Source of the DNA: Ancylomarina sp048268005
GTDB taxonomy: Bacteria > Bacteroidota > Bacteroidia > Bacteroidales > Marinifilaceae
DNA length: 64,000 nt
NCBI GenBank assembly: GCA_048268005.1
Contig: JBLWWJ010000002.1
Coordinates: 682,001 to 746,000, forward strand
Reading direction: 5' to 3'
How positions within the stretch are numbered: position 1 is the first letter of the stretch; each line of letters opens with the position of its first letter. Positions 52,418 to 63,230 of the stretch are shown here, piece after piece. The position numbers and the translations under genes are program-made. A model generated the notes under the pieces. It was given only the letters and a program-made list of their open reading frames with translations. It was not told the DNA's origin and did not search any database.

Positions 52418-54055
52418 ATGAAACGATTTGTATTACTTCTTCTTCTTTTAATTCCCGGTTTTCTTTATTCACAGGATAAACTTGTTTTGGATAGTTTAAA
52501 CGTTCAATTGGATCATGCAATAGAAGACAGTTCTAAAGTGAAAGTTTTATGGGATTTGTCTACTTATCAAGTAAAATATGATCTACCCGCATCTTTGGAA
52601 TTTGCAATGAGTGCCATGGAAATGTCTAAAGAGAGTAAGGAGCCCTTATTGATTGCTAATTCATATTCTCATCTGATGAAGATCTTTTTTCAAATGGGGA
52701 ATTTTAATGAGGCCCTTAAAAATGGATTGGAGGCTTTGAAACTCTACGAAGAACTGGGAAAGAAAAAAGACCTTTTTAAGGTATACCAAAATCTGGGGAT
52801 TGTGTTCGATCAAATGAAAGAATACGATAAGGCTCTGGACTATTATTTTAAGGCATTATCCATTTACAATAATATTACTTCAGAAAATAAACCGGACTTA
52901 AGAGGGAAAATGTCTACCGTTTATAACTGCATTGGGGCTGTTTACCAGGTGAAAAAAGATTATGACACAGCACTGCAATATTATACCAAAGCTTTGGGGA
53001 TTTCAAAGGAATTCAAACAGGACGCTAATCTTGGGATGATTTATAATAATCTGGGGAAACTCTCTATGAATTTAGGGAAAGAGGATGAGGCTCTGAATTA
53101 TTTTAATTTATCATTGCAACATCGTGAGAAAATTAAGGACTTAAACGGGATGGCAAGAACCTATCTTTTTGAGGGGATTTTCTTTATGGAGATTGGTGAG
53201 TATGATCAGGCCTTGGATATGGCCAATAAAGCAAAAAAACTGATTGAGCTTATTGGGAGAAAGGGGCTTGAGCTGGATATGGAATTACTATTCTTCAATA
53301 TCTATCAGGCTAAGAAGGAATATCAAAAAGCCCTGACGTCTCATATTCGATACAAAGAACTAGACGATAGCCAACGCAGTGAAGCTAACTTGAAGGAACA
53401 GGTTAGTTTGCAGATGCAATATGAGTTTGATAAAAAAGAAAAAATTAGGGAAGCTGAAAAGCAAAAGATGAAGTTTAAATATGGATTAATCATTTCTGTA
53501 TTGACTTTAGTTTGTATCATTATTGGATTATTTTATAGTCTAGCCAAGAATCACTCAAAACGTGTTACACTTGAAAAAGAACGTGTCAGTCTTGAGAAGA
53601 AGAGTTTGGAACAGGATCTTGAATTGAAGAATAAAGAATTGACAACCAATGTGATGTATCTTCTTCAGAAGAATGAATTAATCAATAGTATTTCGAGTCG
53701 TTTACTTCAATTAAAAAAGAAATTAAAAAAGGAGAATCAGGAGGATGCACAAAGGATCATCTTCGATTTGCAAGCCGGAGCGGATCGTGATGTTTGGGAT
53801 GAATTTGAAACACGTTTTCTACAAGTCCACAATGCGTTTTATTTGAAACTAAAGGAGGTTTGTACAGTTCTGACACCATCTGAGGTGAAGTTGTGTGCCT
53901 TTCTTCGTTTGAATATGACCAGTAAAGAGATTTCTGCAATTACTCATCAATCTGTGAAGAGTATTGAAGTAGCCCGTGCCAGGGTGCGAAAAAAACTGGA
54001 TCTGACGGGTAAAGATGTTAACCTGGTGACCTTTTTGTCTGAATTGGAAAGTTAG
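52418..54055 (+). CDS. TPR membrane regulator with LuxR-type HTH (cassette copy 2)
   Basis: 545 residues, same architecture as the copy at 31040. Signal peptide MKRFVLLLLLLIPGFLYS; TPR units ~40-325 (ALDYYFKALSIYNN, ALQYYTKALGISKE, ALNYFNLSLQHREK); one membrane helix ~355-376 (YGLIISVLTLVCIIIGLFYS); coiled coil; HTH ~485-545 (LTPSEVKLCAFLRLNMTSKE, then SVKSIEVARARVRKKLDLTG). The HTH is much more similar to copy 1 than the TPR half is, which suggests a shared kind of DNA target but a different periplasmic ligand. The microprotein/protease operon follows after ~820 bases. Confidence 0.88.
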   Translation: MKRFVLLLLLLIPGFLYSQDKLVLDSLNVQLDHAIEDSSKVKVLWDLSTYQVKYDLPASLEFAMSAMEMSKESKEPLLIANSYSHLMKIFFQMGNFNEALKNGLEALKLYEELGKKKDLFKVYQNLGIVFDQMKEYDKALDYYFKALSIYNNITSENKPDLRGKMSTVYNCIGAVYQVKKDYDTALQYYTKALGISKEFKQDANLGMIYNNLGKLSMNLGKEDEALNYFNLSLQHREKIKDLNGMARTYLFEGIFFMEIGEYDQALDMANKAKKLIELIGRKGLELDMELLFFNIYQAKKEYQKALTSHIRYKELDDSQRSEANLKEQVSLQMQYEFDKKEKIREAEKQKMKFKYGLIISVLTLVCIIIGLFYSLAKNHSKRVTLEKERVSLEKKSLEQDLELKNKELTTNVMYLLQKNELINSISSRLLQLKKKLKKENQEDAQRIIFDLQAGADRDVWDEFETRFLQVHNAFYLKLKEVCTVLTPSEVKLCAFLRLNMTSKEISAITHQSVKSIEVARARVRKKLDLTGKDVNLVTFLSELES

Positions 54056-54875
54056 TATATAGATGAATAATATTACTTTGTTGTAATAGGAAGAATTTCA
54101 CTTTAGTCACTTCTTTGAGAGCTTGAGCAAAGAAAAATGGTTTCACTGCAAAATCAGATTCCAAATACAAACCATCTTTTCTCCTCACTCACCTATATTG
54201 TGTAATCTCCAAATTAAGAATAACTTGTGGTTTTTTTTTATGCCTTGATGTAAAGTAACAACCGAGCTCATGCATACCCGTTCAATTATCAGTGACTAAA
54301 AAAGTAAAAGCCCAGCGGCTCTAGCGAAAAAAAAGATAATCCTAAAATTTCTACATAACACTAGCAATATACTTAGTGCATTTAGACCCAGCTTTTGTAA
54401 CTGACCCACAGTCAGAGTATGAACAGCTTGTGCTGAGGTTCTCACTTTTATTGTTTCACGAGCAAGCCTCTACTACAATTCTCTTTGTATTTCATTTGTG
54501 AAAATGATTTCCATACAGAGAATGATTAAATGCATTCTACCTAAATACAAGGGAATTTCCTTTCTCATACATGCAATAGTTCAGTTGCAGTTAAAATTTC
54601 TTTGTGAATCTAAGCTCTTGATAATTAGTGGTGAATACCCTTGGTGTAAGGTGCCGCTAAGGTCTTGCAGTCCTTGCTCTAATTATTCCTAAGGTGTTTT
54701 TTCAAGACGTAGTTTTTTACTAAGGCAACGAATTATCCGTGACAAAATAATGAAGCTATCATTGAACAAATAAATTCACAAGGAGGAAAAAAGCGGCTTT
54801 CAGGATACTCAAATTAACATCCCTTTTAACAGCTTTCCAAATTGAGGATAAGATTATTAGTAATTGAATAATGAC
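54056..54875. other. Intergenic 820 bp before microprotein/protease operon 2
   Basis: No convincing gene. A 64-codon open frame (54498-54692) has no homologue in the equivalent copy 1 spacer and no family features. There is no strong hairpin. It matches the 726-bp spacer of copy 1 in position but not obviously in sequence. Confidence 0.4.
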
Positions 54876-55037
54876 ATGCAAGACAAAAAGAAAACAGAAG
54901 AAGTAGATGCAAAAGGAAAGGAAATTCTGTCTTTGATTGAGAAGAGAAAAGTGGAAAGTGACGCTTTGAAAAAGATATTGCTAGCCTTCGGCAGTAAGGA
55001 TCAGAAGGATAACGTTGATTTAAAACCTAAGAAGTAG
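54876..55037 (+). CDS. 53-residue microprotein (cassette copy 2)
   Basis: ATG at 54876, TAG at 55035-55037, only 20 bases before the protease ATG. Highly charged and helical with the core LIEKRKVESDALKKILLAFG. It aligns with the copy 1 product (LIDIKKNEVSALKKILNSFS) and has the same length of 53. An overlapping ATG at 54871 opens only an 11-codon frame. Cytoplasmic by absence of a signal peptide. Conservation of position and core motif between diverged cassettes is the evidence that it is translated. Function unknown. Confidence 0.7.
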   Translation: MQDKKKTEEVDAKGKEILSLIEKRKVESDALKKILLAFGSKDQKDNVDLKPKK

Positions 55038-55057
55038 AGAACCTAAATTTAAATTCT

Positions 55058-58000
55058 ATGAAGAAAATGTTACGATTAAAAAGTTTATCACTACTGCTGA
55101 TAGCCTTGTTCCTGATTACAGGATCGGTGCTGGGACAGCAGTTCAGGAATGGCATTAGACAAGGTGCCGTCCGGGTGAAATTTAAGCCGCAAATATCTGC
55201 GACTTTAAACAGTGTGCAAGCATCCAGTGTAAATGGCGTGTTGCACACAGGAATTGAAGCATTTGATAGAGCGAATGCGAAAGTTTCGGCAGTGAGTATG
55301 AAGAGAGTATTTCCATATTCTCCTAAGCACGAAGCCAAGCATAAGCAGTATGGTCTGGATTTGTGGTATGAAATAACATATACCTCAGGGGTGAGTGCCA
55401 ATGAAGCTGTTTTAGGGTATAAAAACCTTGAAGAGGTTAACACTGCAGAGCGTATTGTAGAAAAAACCTACGCTAAAGGTCCTGTTACTTATGAGAACGC
55501 TTCGACTAATGCTACAATGCCTTTTAATGATGAGTATTTGAGTAAGCAGTGGCATTATAACAATACTGGTGAGTTAGTTAATACTGTAGCTGGTGCTGAT
55601 GTTAATCTTTTTGATGCCTGGAAGATTGAAACAGGTAGCTCAAATGTAGTTGTAGCAATTGTTGATGGTGGTGTTGATACCGATCACGAAGATTTGGCAG
55701 CTAATATGTGGGTTAACCAACAGGAGCTTAATGGTCAGGAAGGTATTGATGATGATAATAACGGCTATGTGGATGATATTCATGGGTATAACTTTGTAAG
55801 CGATAATGGTAAGATTATCGATCATTATCATGGAACACACGTGGCAGGTACTGTAGGTGCTGTAACCAATAATCGTTTAGGAGTTGCCGGAGTTGCCGGT
55901 GGTTCAGGAAATGGTGATGGTGTTCGATTAATGTCTGCGCAGATGATTTCAGACACGGGTTCAGGAGATGCTGCAGCTGCACTTGTTTACGCAGCCGATA
56001 ATGGGGCAGTAATTGCTCAAAACTCTTGGGGATATTCTGCTGCTGGATATTATGAGCAGGCCATACACGATGCGGTTGACTATTTTATTGCAGAAGCTGG
56101 AGATTACGAAGGAAGCCCAATGAAAGGTGGCGTTGTTATCTTTGCTGCAGGTAATGAAAATGAAGAGGGCTTATTTTACCCTGGTGCCTACGAAAGTGCT
56201 ATTTCTGTTTCAGCACTTGGTCCTGATAATAAGCGTGCTCCTTATTCTAATTATGGTACATGGCTTGATATTGCTGCTCCGGGTGGAAATGAAGAATTAG
56301 GTAATGTTCATGGTGTTTTAAGTACAATGCCTGATAATAAGTACGGCTATTTAGATGGAACCTCTATGGCGTGTCCTCATGTTTCGGGTATTGCTGCTTT
56401 GGTTGTTTCTAAATTTGGAAATGACTCGTTTACCAACGAAGACCTGAAGACTCATATCCTTACCGCTGTTCACGATATCGACGGATTAAATCCGGATTAT
56501 GCAGGAAAATTAGGTCTTGGATATATCGATGCTCTAATGGCTTTAGGTGAGGATACGCAAAAAGCTCCCAATACGATTTCTGATTTTACACTTGTTGGTA
56601 TTGCTCAGGATTTCGCAAGTTTAAGCTGGACTGTTCCTGCTGATGAGGATGATCTGCTGCCTGTAAGTATGGATATTTATTACAGTACAGAAGAGCTTAC
56701 AGCTGCCAATATTAACAGTGCAGAAAAAGTAACTTTGGATATCCTATCTAGCGATGAGGTTGGTAGTCTAAGAGAATTTGACCTTACAGGTTTAAGTGCA
56801 GAAACGACATATTATTTTTCTATACGTTCTGTTGACCGTTGGGGCAATGTTTCTGACTTATCCAATATTATAACAGGAACTACAAATGCGGGTCCTGCTA
56901 TTAATACCGATAAAGCAAGCTTAAGTCTTGTTGTAGATGCGAGTCAATCGATTTCTTTATCTGATAACTTAACAATTCTGAATGAGGCTGAGGGTTTATT
57001 ACAATGGAATGGAAGTGTAAGGCATAGAACTCACAATCTATCTTATTATTCTACAGGTTTAAATTATCCTGAGATAAAGACGACCAGCACTTCAGTAAAA
57101 CTTATAAATCAGCCAATTTCAATTGCTGGGGCTACTGCTCCAAAAATAGAAGCATTTGCAGGTCAGGAAGAAGAACTCGTATACGGATACGGAACTGGTT
57201 ATGTTATTGGTGACAAAGACATAAATAAAACAAATTCATCAGCTACGCGTTTTGAGATTTTTAATGATGCAGGTTTTAATCTTACCGATGTTGGTGCTTA
57301 TATTCAGCATACACCAGCAACAGGTCCTATCATAATGGAGATCTATTTGGGTGAGGAGATGTTGAAAAAGAACCTTATCGCCGCTCAAGAGCTTACAAGT
57401 TACAATACGACTCCTTATTGGCATGATGTTAGATTAGATGAGCAGTTTTTTCTTGAAAAGGGATCTGTTTTTTGGGTGGTATTTCATATTCCGTCAGGGA
57501 ATTTATATCCTTTAGGGGTATATCCTGAGCTGGAAGAAGAGTATTCTGATAATTGTTTGATCAGTTTCGATCTTGGTAATACCTGGGATAAGCTGGGGAA
57601 TGCCATGCAAGATCATCGATATGCTTGGGCTACCAGAGCAGTAAGCAAGAATAAGTATTTGGGTAACTATATCACACTAGACCCTACCAGTGGTGTAGTA
57701 GAAGGAAATGCTTCACAAGAACTAGGGCTTTCTGTTGATGCTTCTAAATTGATTAATGGTAGCTATCAGGCTAATTTAGTATTACAATCAAATGATACTG
57801 AAAATCCTACACACAGAGTTCCTGTAAATTTAACAGTTGAAGGGCAAAAACCTATTTTGAATCATGATGCTGTTGTTGATTTTGGTTCCGTTTTTTATGG
57901 TAAGAATAAGTGGGAAACGTTTAGAATAGAGAATGTTGGGTATGGAAATCTAACTGTTAATAGTGCAACGGTTAGTGATGATCAATTTTTTGTAGAAACA

Positions 58001-61000
58001 AGAATATATAGGCTAAAAGCTCGTACTTGGATGGATGTTATGGTTAAGTTTGAACCCAATTCGGTTGGATCTAAAAATGCCACATTTAACATTCTGGATC
58101 AAAACGGGGACACGCATACGATTAATCTTTATGGAAATGCTGTCGCTTCATCTGAAATTGTACTTACGCCTGCCATTCAGGATTTGGGTGATATGGGTGT
58201 TGGCGAAACTGCAAAAACATCTTTTGTAATCAGTAACGATGGCGAATATCCTCTGGAATATGTTATGCCTACTTTTGCTCCTGACCAGACCTTGGATGGT
58301 ATGGATAAAATGCACAAAGCGGGGTATTCTGTAGAATCTAACTTACCTGATTATTCTCCCATCGAATTTGTTTGGGATGATATTTCGAATACGGCAAAAG
58401 ATGCTACAGCTTTCTTTAAAAGTACTGATTTTGATCATAAGTTTATGGAGGCCGATCTGGGTTTCGAATTCCCTTTTTATGGCGAAAAATACAAGAAAGT
58501 ATACCTTACCCGACATGGAGTTTTAGCTTTTTCTCCGGAAGGAGGTATAGGCCATTGTGATCCTGCTCGATTGGATCCATACTGTGCTCCCGATGGATTT
58601 ATCTCAGCATTCTTTCAGGAATTTGATATCAATTTGGGTGGAGAAATTAAATATGCACTTCTACCGGGTAAATTCATAATGGAGTATACCAATGCGCTAA
58701 GAACCTGGGAGTGGGATGTGAATGCCGGTGTTACTTTCCAGATGGTATTGTTCCATAATGGTGATATTGAGTTAAGATATAAGGACATTGAAAAATATCC
58801 ATCCTACTTAATTCAGCAGGCTATGATAGCTATTGGAGATCCTCAGTTGGAAGATCCTTTATTAGTTCAGGGATTTTATGAACAGTTTAAAGGTATTTAT
58901 GCAGGTTTAGGCGAAAATGAAACTATAGTTAGATTCAAGTCTCCGGGAGATAAAATGATTACTTCTGTTTCTGAACCTTTTGGGGTAATTCCAGTAGGAG
59001 GTTCAAAAACGATTGATGTTAAATTATCTACTGAAGGTTTATACGAGAGCAATACTTACGAGCGATTAACGATTGCAACTAACGATCCTCAGAATAATCC
59101 TGCTGCTTTCACCGTAAAAGTAAATGTGAACTCAGGTGGAGTGGTCGATCTTCAACTGAATAAAACTGAGGTTGATCTTGGTACAGTTTTTCAAGGTGGA
59201 GTCAGTAGAGATGCTATTGCTCTTACCAATAATGGAACTAAGGATGTAAACATAACTGCCTTGAATACGACTGGCGACAGATTTATTCTAGGTGAAACTG
59301 CTCCATTGCTAATAAAGCCAAAATCGTGGATATATATTCCAATTGAGATTAATACAAGCGATCTGGGTGATTTTAATGATGTACTTACTATCGAGACTGA
59401 TGCAAATAAAACTTTTGCAGTAAGTTTAGCGGCTAATGTAGTACCAGCTCCTGGAATAGTGGTAGATCAAACGCCTATTGAAAAAACACTTGAGGCGGGA
59501 GATAAAACGACTGCAAAAGTCATGGTTACGAATGATGGTGAATCTGCTCTTGAGCTTTTAGCTTATGGGACAGATTGGTTATATAATGCCGATTTAGAAT
59601 TGGCTAATCAAGCCATAAAAGATTTCTCATATTACCATCTTACAAATGAGGAAGCTAACGGACCTGCATATAATTGGGAAGATATTCGTCATACTGGTAC
59701 TATTATTAAGCCTGAGGTGTGGAATAATGAAGAAGGGGAAGGTCAAAATACATGGTTTGCCCTAGTGCTTCCTTTCGAGATTGAATACTATCAGCAAAAA
59801 ACAGATTCTATCTGGATTTCGTGGGAAGGTGTGATTTCTATGTCTAAGCCTACCATTAATGGTGTTCTATGGCCGGAACCATTATTGGGTGATGAAGAAC
59901 CCAATAATATTATAGCGCCTTATTTTGCTCAGCAGAATTTTGATTATAATGAATCTCCCGACGAAGCTGGAACAGCTTATCAAATTTTTGAAGATAGAGT
60001 AATTGTTCAGTGGTCTGAGTGTTACGATGGTTTTGGAATGGGTGATAATTATAATTTCCAGGCTGTTCTATACAAAAATGGAAACATTAAGTTTCAGTAT
60101 AAGACCGGACTTATGAGTATGACCGATTATGGAGCTACTGGTATAAAAAATGCTGATGGAACGGATGCCATCCAGCTTGCTTATATGCAGACTTACATCA
60201 AAGATGGTCTTGCTGTTTCTTTTATGCCTTGTGAGAAAATAACTGTTCCTGTTGGGGGTGAAAAAGAGTTTACTGTAGCTATCGATGCCGAACATCTGAA
60301 TAAAGGTGTTTATAACAGTAACTTTACTTTGGTAAATAATACACCTGCTAATGGTGTTGTAAAAGTGCCGGTACAGCTAACTGTAAATGGTGAGGCTGCC
60401 TTGAGTTCGACAGTGGAAGCCTTTGATTTTGAAACTGTAATGGCCTATGAAGTAATAGGTGATTTTGGCCCTGAACAAAAAAGCTATTTGCAGGAGTTCC
60501 GTATTCAAAATACTGGAAGAGATGTGCTGAATTTCACAGATATTAAAATGCAATATGGTAGCGAGGCTGCAGCTGAAATTTATTATATCGATCCTTTTTT
60601 TGGATGGGGATCATGGGTTCCTGTTACGTCATGGAACCTAGCTTCTTTGAAACCAAATGAGAGTGCTAAATTAAGAATGGCTTTACGTCCTTACGGTACA
60701 AATCCAGAAGTAATTGATACTCTTATTTTTTCAGGGAATATGCCTAATGGCGAGTTTAAAATACCTGTAAATGCACTCGTATCATTGCCTCCGGTTTTAG
60801 CTGTAGATCAGGATAACCTTTCGGTTGTTGCAAATGCTGAAACTGAGGTGCTTACTCGTTCTTTTGAAATCAGTAATGTTGATGGACAATCGGTATTAGA
60901 TTATAATATAGACATTGCATACAATAGAAAAGGAGAAGAAGCAGAGGCTAATTCTTCCGCAATGTATACTGTTTTAGCTACGCCTTTAGTTGTTAATAAA

Positions 61001-62572
61001 ATTGAAGGGATAAACACGCTAAGCTCGATTCATGCTTTTGCAGATGAAACTTATAATGCAATTTTAGAATATGACCAGGCAGAGACTCCTGCTAATGTGC
61101 TAGGTTTCGGCGAGGCAAAAGCATTTATTACGAGTACAGCTTTCCAGGCTCCGTCTGAAGGATTTAACCTGACTCATGTAAAAACATGGTATTATTATCA
61201 GGATGTTTTAGAGTCTAAGATAACTGTTGAAATTAGAGCTGGAGGAACAAGCATTATTGATGCAAAAGTATTGTCACGCGAAACTTTCGATGTAGTTGTA
61301 GACAATCCTCAGGAACTTGGTGAATTTTTCACTTTCGAATTGAGCGAAAATCAAGTGTTTTTCCCTGGAGAAACTTTCTATGTGGTATTTGAATACGACT
61401 TAGGTGTTTCTACACCTCAAGGTGTGGCTGATGGCTTAGAAAATGTTGCCGGTCGTTTTATGTATTCCAATGGTGCTGAATGGGGTGATGTGCAAGCTGC
61501 TGGTAATTCTGCCCAAGGTTGGATGGTGAAAGCCATGGAGAAAGAGCACAAGACCCGATCATGGGCAGTTGTTGATGGAGCAACAAGTGGATCTGTTGCT
61601 GCGGGAGAATCTGTTACAGTAAATGTTAATTTCTTGGCTTCTGATGCTGTTGATGCGATTAATGATGCTATTCTTACTGTTTCAACAAATGATCCGGTAA
61701 CTCCTGAGGCTATAGTAAATCTTAATATGCGTATCAATCAAGGACCTGAGTTTACTTTGGAATCAGACCTTTCTGTAAAAGAAAATGAAAGCTTAAGTTT
61801 TATTGTTACTGCTTCTGATTTTGAAGGTGATGTTTGTACTTATACTCTTGATGAGGCATATGAGTTTATCCAGATGACAGAATCTGATAATATTCTAAGT
61901 TTTGTTTATATGCCGGATTATGAGTCGGCTGGATTGAATTCATTCTTCCTAACAGGAACCGATTCTTATGGAAATACAACAAATCTTGAAATTCCAATTG
62001 AGGTTATTAATGTTAATCGTGCACCTGAGGTAATTAATCCTATAGTTACTCGTGAGTATTATGAAGATGAAGAGTATGATGAAATTAATCTTACTGAGGT
62101 TTTCGTAGATCCTGATGGCGATGAGTTAACATACATCGTTAGGTCAAGCAATGATAATGCTGTCAACGTTTATATGGCAGGTGAAGATATTATTATCAGA
62201 CCTGTAGCAGAGGGTGAAAGTAATATTAGTGTCTATGCTACAGACAATCTGGGTTTAAGTACACGTACAAGTTTTGATGTTATCATTGGTACGGTAACAG
62301 GTATCGAAGATATTGAAGGTTCTTCAGAAACCAAGGTTTATCCTGTTCCAACAAGTGGTCCATTGAACGTCGTTTTGGCTAACGATATCGAAGGAGAAGT
62401 GCGTATTTCTATTATAAATATTGCTGGACTTACTCAGTACCAAACCTCAGTCAACAAAATGAGCGGTGAACATATTGAGAGATTAAATATTAGCAATATG
62501 CCTTCCGGTATCTATTTGGTGAAGATTTCAAGTGCCAAAGGAGATGTTGTGAAGCGTGTTGTAAAAATGTAG
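55058..62572 (+). CDS. Giant S8 (subtilisin-like) protease with T9SS sorting domain, copy 2
   Basis: 2504 residues, paralogue of the protein at 33622 with the same domain order. Signal peptide nearly identical; S8 triad Asp203 (VDGGVD), His258 (HGTHVAG), Ser436 (GTSMACPHVSG); fibronectin-III-like domain; Hydin-like beta domains (FGSVFYGKN, LGDMGVGET, LGTVFQGG); two beta-sandwich modules (LGFEFPFYGEKY, LPFEIEYYQQKTDSIW); cadherin/Ig-like repeats; T9SS type A C-terminal domain (VYPVPTSGPLN, MPSGIYLVKI). The middle diverges from copy 1 at many residues and synonymous sites, while the two ends and a few patches are almost identical at DNA level. It probably has a related but different protein substrate (inference). 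Confidence 0.93.
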   Translation: MKKMLRLKSLSLLLIALFLITGSVLGQQFRNGIRQGAVRVKFKPQISATLNSVQASSVNGVLHTGIEAFDRANAKVSAVSMKRVFPYSPKHEAKHKQYGLDLWYEITYTSGVSANEAVLGYKNLEEVNTAERIVEKTYAKGPVTYENASTNATMPFNDEYLSKQWHYNNTGELVNTVAGADVNLFDAWKIETGSSNVVVAIVDGGVDTDHEDLAANMWVNQQELNGQEGIDDDNNGYVDDIHGYNFVSDNGKIIDHYHGTHVAGTVGAVTNNRLGVAGVAGGSGNGDGVRLMSAQMISDTGSGDAAAALVYAADNGAVIAQNSWGYSAAGYYEQAIHDAVDYFIAEAGDYEGSPMKGGVVIFAAGNENEEGLFYPGAYESAISVSALGPDNKRAPYSNYGTWLDIAAPGGNEELGNVHGVLSTMPDNKYGYLDGTSMACPHVSGIAALVVSKFGNDSFTNEDLKTHILTAVHDIDGLNPDYAGKLGLGYIDALMALGEDTQKAPNTISDFTLVGIAQDFASLSWTVPADEDDLLPVSMDIYYSTEELTAANINSAEKVTLDILSSDEVGSLREFDLTGLSAETTYYFSIRSVDRWGNVSDLSNIITGTTNAGPAINTDKASLSLVVDASQSISLSDNLTILNEAEGLLQWNGSVRHRTHNLSYYSTGLNYPEIKTTSTSVKLINQPISIAGATAPKIEAFAGQEEELVYGYGTGYVIGDKDINKTNSSATRFEIFNDAGFNLTDVGAYIQHTPATGPIIMEIYLGEEMLKKNLIAAQELTSYNTTPYWHDVRLDEQFFLEKGSVFWVVFHIPSGNLYPLGVYPELEEEYSDNCLISFDLGNTWDKLGNAMQDHRYAWATRAVSKNKYLGNYITLDPTSGVVEGNASQELGLSVDASKLINGSYQANLVLQSNDTENPTHRVPVNLTVEGQKPILNHDAVVDFGSVFYGKNKWETFRIENVGYGNLTVNSATVSDDQFFVETRIYRLKARTWMDVMVKFEPNSVGSKNATFNILDQNGDTHTINLYGNAVASSEIVLTPAIQDLGDMGVGETAKTSFVISNDGEYPLEYVMPTFAPDQTLDGMDKMHKAGYSVESNLPDYSPIEFVWDDISNTAKDATAFFKSTDFDHKFMEADLGFEFPFYGEKYKKVYLTRHGVLAFSPEGGIGHCDPARLDPYCAPDGFISAFFQEFDINLGGEIKYALLPGKFIMEYTNALRTWEWDVNAGVTFQMVLFHNGDIELRYKDIEKYPSYLIQQAMIAIGDPQLEDPLLVQGFYEQFKGIYAGLGENETIVRFKSPGDKMITSVSEPFGVIPVGGSKTIDVKLSTEGLYESNTYERLTIATNDPQNNPAAFTVKVNVNSGGVVDLQLNKTEVDLGTVFQGGVSRDAIALTNNGTKDVNITALNTTGDRFILGETAPLLIKPKSWIYIPIEINTSDLGDFNDVLTIETDANKTFAVSLAANVVPAPGIVVDQTPIEKTLEAGDKTTAKVMVTNDGESALELLAYGTDWLYNADLELANQAIKDFSYYHLTNEEANGPAYNWEDIRHTGTIIKPEVWNNEEGEGQNTWFALVLPFEIEYYQQKTDSIWISWEGVISMSKPTINGVLWPEPLLGDEEPNNIIAPYFAQQNFDYNESPDEAGTAYQIFEDRVIVQWSECYDGFGMGDNYNFQAVLYKNGNIKFQYKTGLMSMTDYGATGIKNADGTDAIQLAYMQTYIKDGLAVSFMPCEKITVPVGGEKEFTVAIDAEHLNKGVYNSNFTLVNNTPANGVVKVPVQLTVNGEAALSSTVEAFDFETVMAYEVIGDFGPEQKSYLQEFRIQNTGRDVLNFTDIKMQYGSEAAAEIYYIDPFFGWGSWVPVTSWNLASLKPNESAKLRMALRPYGTNPEVIDTLIFSGNMPNGEFKIPVNALVSLPPVLAVDQDNLSVVANAETEVLTRSFEISNVDGQSVLDYNIDIAYNRKGEEAEANSSAMYTVLATPLVVNKIEGINTLSSIHAFADETYNAILEYDQAETPANVLGFGEAKAFITSTAFQAPSEGFNLTHVKTWYYYQDVLESKITVEIRAGGTSIIDAKVLSRETFDVVVDNPQELGEFFTFELSENQVFFPGETFYVVFEYDLGVSTPQGVADGLENVAGRFMYSNGAEWGDVQAAGNSAQGWMVKAMEKEHKTRSWAVVDGATSGSVAAGESVTVNVNFLASDAVDAINDAILTVSTNDPVTPEAIVNLNMRINQGPEFTLESDLSVKENESLSFIVTASDFEGDVCTYTLDEAYEFIQMTESDNILSFVYMPDYESAGLNSFFLTGTDSYGNTTNLEIPIEVINVNRAPEVINPIVTREYYEDEEYDEINLTEVFVDPDGDELTYIVRSSNDNAVNVYMAGEDIIIRPVAEGESNISVYATDNLGLSTRTSFDVIIGTVTGIEDIEGSSETKVYPVPTSGPLNVVLANDIEGEVRISIINIAGLTQYQTSVNKMSGEHIERLNISNMPSGIYLVKISSAKGDVVKRVVKM

Positions 62573-62594
62573 TGATTTCTAACTATTAACCATG

Positions 62595-62630
62595 AAAAGG
62601 GGGGATGATCTTCCGTTCGTCTCCTCTTTT
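62595..62630 (+). terminator. Intercistronic hairpin after protease 2
   Basis: Counterpart of the hairpin at 41166: a stem of ~12 bp from AAAAGGGGGGAT with the CGTCTCCTCTTTT side, where substitutions convert G-C to G-T pairs but do not break the stem. It lies between the protease stop and the DUF4625 ATG. Confidence 0.6.
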
Positions 62631-62653
62631 ATTTCATTGAAAAATTTAAAAAT

Positions 62654-63106
62654 ATGCAAATACTTAAATATGCAGTCATCCTTTTTATGGCAGTCGGTTT
62701 GATGAGCTGTGGAGGAGGAGATGACAACAAAGTGGATGAAACCAAGCCTGCTATAAGTTTAAATGGTCCTACAAGCACAGTGGAGATTACACCAGGTGGT
62801 GTTCTGAATGTAAATGCAGTATTATCTGACAACCTTATGTTGGAAGAATATGTTGTGACAATTACATACAGAGGCTCTAAATCAGTAAAAAATGTAGAAG
62901 AGTTTTATTTTAATTCACGTTCCGAATTGGATGCTTATGGAAATGAATTGCCAGTAGTAAAAGGAGAAAAATCTTTTGATTTGAATTTTGATATTGCTGT
63001 TAGTGAATTTGCACGAGTAGGTGATTATAACTTTTCAATTTCGCTTGAAGATCAGTCTGGAAACATGGTTGAGGAGATGGTACAGTTCGAAATTGTACGT
63101 CCGTAA
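62654..63106 (+). CDS. DUF4625-type lipoprotein (cassette copy 2)
   Basis: 150 residues, same length as the copy at 41223. Lipobox VGLMSC (Cys19), linker GGGDDNKVD, then the Ig-like DUF4625 domain (KPAISLNGPTS, GGVLNVNAVLSDN, FYFNSRSELDAYGNELP, FARVGDYNFSISLED). It follows the protease by 81 bases and ends in the cassette terminator. The signal peptide DNA is almost unchanged from copy 1, as with the protease genes. Confidence 0.8.
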   Translation: MQILKYAVILFMAVGLMSCGGGDDNKVDETKPAISLNGPTSTVEITPGGVLNVNAVLSDNLMLEEYVVTITYRGSKSVKNVEEFYFNSRSELDAYGNELPVVKGEKSFDLNFDIAVSEFARVGDYNFSISLEDQSGNMVEEMVQFEIVRP

Positions 63107-63136
63107 AGACGTAAGGCCGTGCATATGTTCGGAATT

Positions 63137-63169
63137 AAAGGGATCTGCCGATGAGTAGGTCCTTTTTTT
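63137..63169 (+). terminator. Intrinsic terminator, end of cassette copy 2
   Basis: AAAGGGATCT (63137-63146) pairs with AGGTCCTTT (two G-T pairs), loop of ~10 nt containing CCGATGA, T7. It is homologous to the terminators at 30776 and 41705. Confidence 0.8.
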
Positions 63170-63230
63170 AGATTGATTTATATTTATTATGTTGTGTATT
63201 GGATTAGATCCCCAAAGTTTCAAATTCCCA

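Noticed and set aside
52104..52520. 138-codon open frame on the - strand upstream of regulator 2
   Set aside because: It crosses the strong terminator at 52158-52208 and the 5' end of the well-supported regulator gene, and its translation has no domain features. It is a shadow frame.
54498..54692. 64-codon + strand open frame in the 820-bp spacer
   Set aside because: Cys- and Lys-rich translation with no homologue in the equivalent copy 1 spacer and no recognisable start context. Probably chance.
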